Of a stretch of DNA of 64,000 nt, positions 43,301 to 55,300 are shown in pieces; position 1 is the stretch's first letter; every line of letters begins with the position of its first letter. This stretch comes from Climacteris rufus. Its lineage: Eukaryota; Chordata; Aves; Passeriformes; Climacteridae. The notes beneath the pieces are model-generated. The model ran no database searches and was not told the origin of the DNA. It saw only the letters and a program-made list of their open reading frames with translations. The translations under genes and the position numbers were made by a program. The DNA lies in the NCBI GenBank assembly GCA_013398175.1, contig VZRZ01003071.1, positions 426,808 through 490,807 of the forward strand, written 5' to 3'.

Positions 43301-46300
43301 ACACAGCAGCTCCATTGCCACAGGTCAGCCTGACCCCTCACAGGGGTCAAAACAGCATATGCCAACTAATGATCTTTCCTCCTACAAACATGCACTTTTG
43401 ACTTTCTAAATTAGGATGCAAAGAGCAGCTCAATATGCATCATTATCAGTAGTTTAATATCATTGAAAAAATGCTTCATTACAACTGTTCATCCTTATGG
43501 TAGGACAAGCTTTTGCTAAAGGTCATGCAAGATAAAGACAAGCAGTTCTTTTTAAAATGAGCTCTGCCCAGTCTACTCTGATCTTACCATTATCTGTATA
43601 GAAAGGGCTATGACTGATACAGCAAAAATCTAGAATTATGATTCCACTGCTGCTTTTTCAGGACTATTTATTTTAAAAAAGCTATGGGAAAGTAATTTAG
43701 CAAAATCATATATGTTTGTGCACTTAAGATTAGTCTATCTTCACATATTTTAAATCTTAAAAATGAAAAAACAAAGAAAAATCTTTAAAAATCTAATTCA
43801 GGGAAGTGCTGATTCATTTGCAGGCCAGCAAAAAGAAATGTTACTTGCAGGATGTCTTTGATAAACATCTACTGTAAAGTATAACACAAGCTAAGTGGAA
43901 AACTACAGACCACAGTGCAGCCTACTTTCTGTCCCCTCCCACACACACGTCATTGTCACATTAGCCCTAAGATTACACAGCCAGCCCAGAGCCCTGCATG
44001 GGTTCGTACTTATCCAGTTTCAAAACACTCTCCAAGACCAGGTATAAGCATTTCATCTTGAACTTCTAGTTTACTTAGACACAGCATTTGTTTCAAACTG
44101 CTATTTATAGTTCCTTCCAGTCAGCATGAAGCACCAGGGGGAAAAGCTCCCATCAAGCTGTAAAATACCTCTTATTCCCTTAAAACAGGTATCACAGCAA
44201 ATACTATTAGAGAGTTCACACATAAGTTTTATTTTCAAGTATTGATGGTTTCTCACAGTGCTGAAGTTTGTAACAGGATTATGGCAACTCCAGGAAGTTA
44301 ACCTCCTCATGGAAAAAAACCTGCCTATAGCACAAGACAGATGCATTTAAACAATGAATTTAGGACTAGCTGCAGATCAGACTGAAGTCACACAGAAGAA
44401 AAAAAGAAAATTTCCTCCTGGTTCAGCACTTGGTAACTGGAAATCAGTACTCCTTACACAGTATGGATTTAACATGTCCTTCCAATTTACCTGGCCCAAG
44501 ACCACACTTGGAAATCCTGCACACATTCCTGTAATCTGTTGGGTACTAAAGTTATTCTTAAAACTTGAATAAAACATGAAAAGCAATATATAGTTACAGG
44601 GTTATGACTGGATCAAGTTTTTATCGTGGATCCAAAGTTCAGCAGCAGTCTGTTGGCTAAGCCATGTCTGAATTCAGCAATGATTTCATGCATGTATTTG
44701 ACACTACTGTCAGGACTGACCCTACTAATGTCACTTGATCAAAGTGCTGCATGTAATCCTGCTAACGCCGCCCGTGTTTAGTGAGCGTTTCTCAGTTGCA
44801 ATAATGACTTAATCTCTCTTCTTGGGTTCCCTCAACTGAGTAGATGCAATAGTTTACACTCTCCCAGTGAACTGGACGAAGATTTATGTTAAATGTTTCC
44901 TTTTTAGTGAGTTACTTTTCTAGTAATACACAATGTTGGGAAACTGAAGTAGCAAAGAAACAGGAGTGCAAAGGGACCAAAGGCAGTGCAAAAGCAGCAT
45001 AACCACATGCTTCTGTCGGTATTTTTGTCTGTTTGAGGTAAAACCAGTCCTTACAGTAGGTGGGGCTTTGTCAGGTTTGGGATTGAGTTTTTTGGTTGTT
45101 GTTTATGGATGCACAATCCAAGACAAACTCAGCTTTTCCTGACAAATGCATTCTACACTAGTGCAGTAACTTTCAAGCAATACCACTGTTAAAAGTACTG
45201 TTAATAAAATGCTCCCAGGCACAGCAGAGTCAGACAGGCACAGCAAGCAGTGAAAAGCAAAAAGCAGCCACTAACCAGCACTAGGCCATGACATAAAGGA
45301 AGGTAAGGGAGCCCCATGGCAGGCAGACACCTGTCAATTAAGAGCTAAACTGCACTAACAGCTATAAATTTGATCTAGCACATCCCAATCTAATCTGTCA
45401 TTATCTCAAACCCGTTGAGCCTCACCTTGGGTGCCAAAAAGGACTGTTGTGATTTAACCCCAGCTGGCAACTAAGCCCCAGCCAGCTGCTCGCTTACTCA
45501 GCCCCGGTGGGATGGGGGAGAGAATCCCTAGTGTAAGAGTGAGAAAACACAAGAGTCGAGGACAAAGACATCTTAACAGGGAAAGCTAAGGCCAAGAATG
45601 CAAGCAAAATAGAACAAGAAATTAATTCACCACTTCTTATGGGCATGCAGTTGTTCAGCCATTCCCAGGAAAGCAGGGCTCCATCATGCCTAACAGCTAC
45701 TTGGGGAGACAAAGGCCATCACTCCAAAGGTCTGTCCCCCCTTCTCCTTCTCCAGCTTTTTATATTCCTGAGCACAAAGTCATATGGTATGGAATATCCC
45801 TTAGGTCATTTGGGATCAGCTGTCCTGGCTGTGTCCCCTCCAGAACTCCTTGTGGACCCCCAGCCTCCTCTCCGGTGGGGTGGGATGAGGAGCAGAAAAG
45901 GCTGTGGCTCTGTGTAAGTGCTGCTCAGCAATAATGAAAATATCCTGGTACTACCAGTACTGTCCTCAGCACAAATCCAAAACAGCCCTGTAAGGGCTAC
46001 TCTGAAGAAAATGAACTCTATTCCAGCCAAAACCAGCACACAGAGGGAACTCTGTGGTCCAGTATTTGAATGGCCCAAAGAAAATACCATGACAATCAAG
46101 TGAGTGGCAAAAGGGTTGTTCCATAACTCTTCCTGTACAACTCAATGCGTGCACAAGAGGAAGAAAAAGCCCACTGATGTATTCCCATTCATTGGGTACA
46201 TGTGGGAATGTACACACAGTCACAAACCAGACTGGTTTTCTAAGATTTCAACAAGTGAATTTAAAGAAATTTCTCCAGGCATAGCAATACAAGAGAGTAA

Positions 46301-49300
46301 AAAAAAAATATATTAAGTTAGCTTAAATTCATTTATAAAGTCAGAAGTCATCAAGCAACGAATCAGCCTTCAGGTTAGTTTTTAGTTTGATCAGTAGTCC
46401 ATGAATCACCAATGCAGACTGACCATGCAGTGAGCACTTTATTCCTCATCTTATCAATCTGAAAAAGTACATTTCATACTCTCAAGAAAATTTCAGTGCT
46501 AAAATTGCATTCTGTCAATAGAAGCATGAATGCTTCATGAAATATACTCAGTGCAAAAGAAAGAAATTAATTCCAACACCTAAGAAATTAATTCCAAAAG
46601 ACCTGTTTCTAAAATTCTACTCTAAAGCACAGGAGTAAAAATCCTGACACAGCACTCATCTAATTGAAATTTCACACTACTTTGAGAAAACACAAGCCTG
46701 TGTCTGTTTCTGGTTGTGCCAAGCTGAGAGAGTAGATGCCTTTTTTTAATGTTATACCTCCTTTGTCCCACTTCATGAAACTCCCCAAGTCTTCCCAAGT
46801 GCCCCAGCAGCCCTGAAGAGCAGTAACAAAGATCACAGTTCCTCCCCCCCCTTCCCAGGCCCCTGAAGCTGAAAGGCTCCCATACCTTTTAACTATGATT
46901 TGCAACTCTATCTAAATTCTTACCTTGAAATATTCAAAGCTAATCAGTATTCACCATGTCCAGGTTGGCTTCCTATGGCCACAGGCAGAACTAGGATCTG
47001 CACAGAGCTGCAGATCACTCCTTATTACATATTTTGAGTTTGAGAGCAGAGAGGCCATCCCAGAAAATTGCTGTTCAGAGGACCTGGTGGTCCCTAAGGA
47101 CATGCTGGACAACAGAAACACTGAACTGACACAAAACACTAAGTACAATCATCAATTTCTAGGGCTGATAGATCAAAAGGTTAAGTTTCGGGATAGACTA
47201 GTTCTCTTTAACTTACACTTTTAAGTTGTTTTTTTTTCAGGCTCCTATTTAGAGACAGATAATTTGCATAAGACCACAGGAAACTGTTCCAGAGTATTCC
47301 TACAAAAACTGTTTCTCTTCGTTTGCTGACTCTAGCTAAAATCTGTTGTGAGAGCAGCGGGAGCAAGAAATCTCAGGAAATAATTTTGAAGGTCCCTATT
47401 TTCAAGTCTTTAGTCTAAGTAGATTTGGATCATAGCAACAGAAAAATTTCTTGTCTACTTTACTGGGTTTGCCTGATAATGGAGAATTAGTTTCATCTGT
47501 AGAAGGGGAACTAAGCTCAAGGGGCCAGCAGGTGGGTGTATTCAGAGCTCCCAAACTTACATGCTAGAGCACGAGTTACCCAACCAGTTGAATTAAAATT
47601 GTAAACAGCTGCAAACAAACTTCTGCAGATGTTACTCATGTATGCTTCACACCCATAATTTGCAACTCAAGTAATGCCAATATTTATGTACTGTAAGTAC
47701 ATAATTACGTTGCTATGGAATGTAACACTCCTCCTGTAACTCAGGCTCAGGATAAATAGGTTTAATTCACTTAAAAGCATGACTCTGGTTAAGACTTTAC
47801 TTACCGATCATAATAGACACGGCTACTGCAACAAGTGAGTGTTTCAGACAGTGTCCTTATGCTAAAGGCAGTGTTTAGAAACACTGATATTCACTGAGTC
47901 AATAACGTTGGTAATATTTTATTACATATACAGTCAAAGTTCCAAGAGCTGGACAATAGTCAGGTTTCAAAACCACAAAAGGGGGTGCGAGACTGCTGAA
48001 TACAAACTGGAAAAAACATTTGAGCTTTCTGCATCTGCTGAAGTTTAACAATACCACCTGCTGCTTCCTGAGTACCAGAGCTGTTTACTTGTCAGCTCAG
48101 CCTGATGCAAAGTGTTACACCATCAGCACCTAGCAGAAAATAATTAATGCTGTATCTGCTAGTTCCTGCAAGAAAAAATACATGATGCTGAGACAATGAA
48201 GAAGTTCCAGGGATTTTTTTTTTTAGGTAATTTAGTCATTATGATCAAGTTAATACTTTTAGGTTTTTTTTTGTTCCCAGAATGAAAATTCCCTTTAGAT
48301 ACATCTAAGATTGAGAGTCTGTATCTATATTTTAGGAAGATAATTATAGCATCTCTAATTACCATCAGAACAAGCTTTACAAGCTTTTTTAGTACCTCCA
48401 CGTAACAGACGTATGATTAGAGAACATTAAAGTTTAAAATCTGAATCTCAATTACAGCAATATCTGCTTCTAAGTCCATTATATCCCTACAGGGTCAAAA
48501 AAGCTGTTTCATTCTCAACTTTCCCACTTGAATTAAGTTTATGCCCAACTGAGAATTTTCTAGAGTTGAAACCATCTTCCCTTATATAGTATGCTATTGC
48601 TGTAAGGGTTCCCGCCCCCCAATAATTTCATGATATATACATTCAAAATTACTTAAAACAACTTTCACATAAGACCTCAAGTATTTAAAGAAATTAAACA
48701 AGAAACACAGGAAATGTTATTATAGAATAGTATTTGAAGCATATAAATATTTAAATTATAAAAAAATCCTGTATTTACAGGAACACCAACCGCTGTTTTC
48801 TGCTGTTAAAAATACAGCTAAAAAAGTTACGGTTAAATTTACACTTCCTGTACTTCTGTTTCTCAGTCTACTGTAACATGTTCACTGATAAGAAGCTGAA
48901 TTTTAAAAAGTGATTGTTTAATCAGCAAAAGCTAAGAAACTCTCATCTTCAGGAGATATTATTTCACTTCTGAAAACACCCTCCTCACTTGTCCGACTTC
49001 AAATTCTGGAGGCAAGAGGTTCCCATTTTGTCCTAAGTAAAGGCAAGCAGTGATATTTCTTTTCCAAAGGGCATCACAACTGACAGGACTCACTGGTCAC
49101 ATACCCTTCCAAATGAAAATATTCCCCTGCATGTTTTGAGAATTGAAACAAATTTGTCACCCTTTCTTCACTCACAAATCCGTATTTTTAAATAAAAAAT
49201 CGTTATATATCAAAACAACTGGGGAGATAATAAATCTTCTGCTTCTGGAAAACCAAAAGAAGAAAGGCACCTAGAAAAATTACTTCAAATGAAACTATTG

Positions 49301-52300
49301 TGTAACACAAGTAATTAGTTATCTTTACGAGAAATTTTAGAGAATGATTTAATTATTAGGATTCCTTAGGAAAAATAATTCAAAAAAATTCTTAGAACTG
49401 TTAGACACATTCTCAACGCATGTAAAAGAGTATCTATAAATCATGCAATTGCTGTGTCTTGCAAAACCTGTGGAACTCAAAAGGAAAGCAGAAATACAAG
49501 TTCATTTCCCTCCTTCTCCTACTAGAGCAGTTCTGGGTTGCAACAGTGGTGAGACAGGTATCATCTTCACCAGGTATCATGAACAAGTTATGCAAAGTGC
49601 TCATGAAAAGGCCATAAACCTTGGAAACGGCTGTCCTGGACATTCAGGTCATAAAAGCCTCATTTAATGAAGATTACATGGATCCCCCTATGGCAAACTT
49701 TCACCTAGTAGCTAAACCAAATTTTTGCTGTATGCACACCTTTTAAAGCCCCAAAATACTGAGTAACCTAAAACAACAGGCAAGACAAACAACACCAAGC
49801 ATCAACAAAATTAATCAGCTCTTTTCATGGTATGAAAGGGCAAATTCATACAGAATACTACACAGCTTGGGAAAACCAGGGACTGGAGGTCACTTTTTTT
49901 TCTAAAGGAAAATCTCACAATACCACATGCTATAAAGACAATTGTCCTTATAAAGATTATACCAATGCCCAATTTGAAGTTTTAAGAAAAGTTCAATCCT
50001 ATGACACATATTTCTTGGGAGAGCAAAGAAAACAGACCAGAAGAACCCCCCCAAATGCCAACAAACCACAGAATAAAATACACAGCATTTACTGATGTTT
50101 TGCTTTTAAAATCATCTACAGGGAATGCATCTACATTACAACTCTGGAGCTCCATAACAGTAATGTGAACCTGATAAGTGAAACTTCCAGTTAGAAATAC
50201 AAGGATTTTGGACATGAGTGTTTTACTTTTCCAGAAATCGTATTAAAAGCCAATGAATTATCTCAAGTACAGATACAAGCTGGGACAAAAGCCCTTTTGC
50301 ATACATAAGAAGAAACATCAATACTGAGGAGTTTATTAAAATAAGAACTTTGTATTGGTCTCAGTATTATTACTCACCCGCTTTGGCCCACTAAAAATCT
50401 TCCTGGTGTTTTCCTTAGATTTATCACCTTGTTTATTTGTGGATTTCTTATTGCCTTCAAGTACACCAGATGCATCCTCTGAAAACTCCAGATCTGTTAA
50501 AGGTAAATATAGACATGAAAAAAACACATTGAAAGCTGTTGAACTGCTAGAGCTTTTCTTGCCTCTGACAATTCCACATGTATAGCTCCTGAAATTAGAT
50601 AATGAAAAATCAATCTTTATCAGAAAAAACAGCATTAAGGTCAAGCACAGTCCTGGATGGAGCTCAGGTTTACTGACTGGATTGCAGTTAAACACAGAAG
50701 CATGATAAGGCACACAGTCAAAACTATTACAGCACCTCTTGCCCACTGGCTAAGCTTCAGGCTACTTCCCATTCCATACTTCTGTAAATCCCAGGTTATC
50801 TTTTACATGTGCTTACGTATGGCTGGCTTAATGCTACAACTCTGAGCAGCAGACGAATAAAACAGTAGATTGGGTTCTTCGAAAGTGTGACATAATAAGA
50901 GATTTAGAAGAACACTTCACACTGCAGTTACAGGATGGAAGAATTGATCCTACTTCACTTCTCCTGAAGGCAGCCTGACTATATTTGCTTATTCTGCTGT
51001 AATAAAAAAAAAAAAGGTCATCAGCTCAGAAAGCAGCCAGCTAGAAAGAACTGCTGACATGGCCTTTCAATGTATTCGATACTTCCCTTAGCAGTAATTC
51101 CAGTACCCAATCTTGGGCTGTAAATCTGCAATTCACTCAAGTAATCAAATTTTTCTCTGTTTTTTTTTAAACTTGTGTTGTTTTATTTGAAGCATTATTC
51201 CTTGGAGACAAGGGACACAGGTTTACTTGGCACAAACCAGAAGTCAGCACAAACTTCAAGACAGAAATAAAGACGGGCACAGAGAAGCACTGTTCCATCT
51301 GATAAGCTGTTTAGAAAACCAATCTATTCCAGAGAAACTGCTGCTATTTGAAAACTGCACTGCAAAACCCAAGCAGGTTGGATGGGTTACTCTCATCCCA
51401 AGTGCACTCACATCCAGTCCACAGGACCAGCCAAGTGTCTGAGTAAGAAGGGAGGCAAAGGCAAATCAGGCAAGCAATTCCTAATGGCCCTCCCTCTCAA
51501 GGATACAAAACTTGTCTCTACGAATAGAAGTGCTCTTAAAATAAAGCTCAAAAGCTTCCCAAATGGCAGGAAATTTCAACAGGCTTGGCAGTAGCAGAAC
51601 AGGCAGGATGCCTACTGCAAGGCACCTACTGGAACCAGCCTCTCACACTCCAGCCTCTGGTTTTTAGGGTAGTTGTGTCAGGTGAGCACAGGAGCTAAGA
51701 ACACAGCATCAAGATCTCCTCTAAAAATAACTGCCTTTAAAAGATGTTTGATAAAAATAGTAGAGGAAAAATATTAGAGACCCATTTTCATTAATTTAAA
51801 TAAAGCAAAACTACTTCCAGATCTATGTAAGAGTCAGATCAGTCCTTGCTGGAAGGTACCAATTTAAGGACTAAAACAAAATTGCTTTGATATACGTCCT
51901 TATAAATCCTGTAATACTTTTGAGGAAGTCAGGTCCTGAATGCAATTCCCAAAGGAAGTCAAACCAACAGAACTGGATGCTCCTTTATAGGTTAAAAGCT
52001 AAAAAGTAACTTACTTGACCACAGCAATTACAAACATGCAAGTCACTCCAGAAACACCCACCAAATCAGCACAGTAATTTGTGCCCTGTGCTAAGGCTTG
52101 GAGCTGGCATTACCTTCAATAATGATGAACAGTACTCCGGATCAACCAAGCCACAATTTTAAAGTCATCTTAAGTTTCTTTGTTTGAATTCTACTCCTAT
52201 GTGATTCTGAACTATGCCATTTAAATAAGGTAATTTTAAATTCAAAGAAACTTATTGATAAAACATTTCAACTCCTACTTACAATAGGATAATTCTGCAT

Positions 52301-55300
52301 TTTCTGATGCTGTAGCACATCAAACACTTACTAGCCTTGTAAGATTATCTGGAATGCTTGTATCTGAGGAGTCCTTTTGGAGGTCTTCTAGTGCTTTTGG
52401 AGGCTTCTAAAAGCACTCAACACACATTGTCTTAGCAGACATTTAAATCTAAACTAAATAGGGTTTGGGGGAGAAGTCTTTTGTTAACATTAACTGAGGC
52501 AAACACATGAGTACTTTGGTAAGCAGTGAGCCTACTGAAGCTTGTTTTCCACTGGCTCTCTCCTGTATGGATTTTTGTGATTTTTCTGCCTCCTTGCAGA
52601 GAAGTTGGGCAGATTGGCCTTTACCTCAATATGGGAGCATGTAAGGTCTTTGCTCCTCTATCCAACATTTTCAAGGCATTTATAACCTTTGAGATAATTT
52701 GCCTGTCTTGGTTAGAACTGGAAAGGTGTTCAAAGACCACCAACTTTCTAGTTGGCAACAACCACAGTAAATTTCCTGGAGAACAACAATGTAGCTTTGT
52801 TTGTGTCTCAGGGTAATTCTGCAAAAGGTTTTGAAGTCCCAACAGGACTCTGCCTTTGAGGACTTTGCTGTAGTTTTAACTGGCTTAAAATATTTACCCA
52901 ATGAAGATGATTCTGTTTTTGAGAAGCTGCAAAGCAATTAAAAAATAGAGCAAGATGGCTCACCAGAACTGAGCTGAGTGCTAGATGCTGATATACAAAA
53001 GCTACATTATCCAAAAAGATTATGGGACTCTCATCTTGATCACTGAAAGGAAAAGTGAATGCCTGACACAAAGGTTAAGCTGTATATCAGGACTGATTTA
53101 CAAAGCAAGAGACTAAGCTGCAATACAGATTTCTCTTGGATACAACTCCCCATTGATTATACAGTCAAGTCAGTCACTTTCTTCCGGTGTTAAAAGCTTC
53201 CTTCACCAGAGTCATCCTGTACCCCGGCTACTGAAATGACAAAAGTACTGTTTCAAATCTAGCAAAGTCTCACCAGTACTTTCAGCCCCTGGCATTCTGG
53301 CAGAATACAGCTGGGAGGCTCAGGAGTCAAAAGACCTTTTGGTTCACTGGGCTGCTACAGAGTAATATGAGAGAATTTTAGACTGCAATGGCAAAATTAA
53401 AAGTAAACTTACACTAAAATTCAAAGCTTCAGCAAAAATCTAAGGCTAATAAAGTTACAAAGAATTTTCATTAAAAAGAAAAGTGGAAACAGCATCTAGG
53501 AATTTAAAAGGTGGAGCTTTTTTGGAGTTGGAGGTTTTATTTGTTTGGGTTTTTTTGATGTTTTTTAACCACATCAGCAGAAAACCCTATCATAAAAGTG
53601 AGCAACAGAAAAGATTTTTCAATGAAAGACAGTCTAACCAAAATGGAATTTATCTGTTTTGCAATTTTTCCAGAACTAACAACACTGTTCCTGTAGTCTC
53701 TGTGCTTTCTTAAACTTCATTTGTAGAAACATTTAAATATGTACTGTTAAACTTATTTTCCTTCTGTGAACTACTAGACTGGAAGGAATAGTCCAGGCTC
53801 CATTACAAGGTTCCATTACAAAATCTTTGTAAGATGTTTTCAACTAAGATTCTAAAATATGCTTCCTAAAAATATGCCCAGATTAAAGTAACCAGATCAG
53901 TATTACAGCAAAGTAAGGCTGTAACAGAAAGCATCAAGTTTCTTGAAAAACTGATTATACCATAGAACATTTTTTATTCACGGAACACCAAGATCAGTCT
54001 TAGGAATTTCCAGGGCTGAAATTCAGAGAGGCAGTCTAGCATCACCTGTCAAGCCAGAAAAGGAACACTGGATTTTTATCTGTGGATTTATTCATTAGTA
54101 CAAAAAAGAGAACAGCACATACAGAACTCAGGTAGCATTTAGCACCTCTCAGTATTGTTAATCATTTCAGGAGAGAGCTGTATTGTGCAAGATGTTCTGA
54201 AAGCTTTTTCTGAGGCCTGGAGTCAAAGCTGGCATGTTTCACGGACACAGAAGTAATGTTTTTCCAGTATGTAAAGACAATACCTCAGAGCAACTTCACA
54301 TTTTACTGCAACTTCAGGCTTTGATCCAGAGGTTCTTGATAAATTCTCAGACTCAGCATCACTGTATTTAAGGAACTTAAATGGTTGTTCTCTGGGCAAT
54401 CATGATGCTCAAAATTTGCAAAGGTCTGATGAGAACACAGTATGAACTTTAGCAAGGAGTCCCACAAATTTTTGGGCAGCATCAGACTCCTTATTTTCAT
54501 AATCTGTACTACAGGTCATTAGCCTTTCCAATTTCCAAAGAAAAACTGCAAGTCAAATCTCACCTGGATACAGCAGCACCAAACAGGAATCAAATGAGCA
54601 AAGGAGATGCAAAATAAAGGGGAAGCATCTCTCAGCAGAGGCAATGAGAGCTAGCTCTTACCTGAAGTGGAGAAGTGCATTAAGAACTAACAAAACATAA
54701 ATTTACATCTACCTGTGCCATGGAAATCTCTTAGGAAAATATTTCAGCGGAACAATCTGTGATACCTTGGAGTATAAAGGCCTGCTTGGTGAATGCAGTG
54801 CCAAATGCAAACTGTAGATATTTTGAGGCTCCTGAGGACAGCAGCTGAAAGCATTATTTGATGGGTCAGCATCTCAGCTGCATTAACTGTACAAGCAAAT
54901 TTTTCCCTTGGAATAAATGGCTGAACAAAGACTCATTAGAGACAGGGACTAAGAGTGCTTCTCAAGCAGCCCTCTAAGATAAACCCATTTTCCAAACAGG
55001 CTGGAACCCAAGTGTCTCATCATAAGTAAATTTTATGAAAACAAATCAAGGCCTTTTTCGTTTGAAAACACAATCTTCTCGTACAACATCATATCCATTT
55101 GTTCCTTTCAAATCCACAAAAAAACCTCCCTAGCTGTGACATTTACTCTTGGTTAAAAGGCTTACAGAAAATTCTGATTTTAGAAACAGCTATAATTAGA
55201 ACAGAGAAATGAACATTTTTTTCTTCTAAAATTTTATTTCTGGATTATATTAGCAAAAGCTATTTGCAGGGAAAAAAGCCCAGCTTTGCCAACATTTGCA

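Larger units (their letters stand above)
35461..50377 (-). other. WAPL: WAPL longest intron (14.9 kb) between window exons 2 and 3
   Basis: Holds the CR1 fragment (37060-37765) and the solo LTR (45445-46040), the only clear transposons in the window. Also a GC-rich patch at 38045-38620 with a Cys-rich frame, a T-rich tract at 39447-39479 and a 20-bp tandem duplication near 46561-46600. No additional WAPL exon was recognised. Confidence 0.85.

Noticed and set aside
45445..46040. Possible complete provirus
   Set aside because: A single LTR with no second LTR and no gag, pol or env-like frames within reach; it is a solo LTR.
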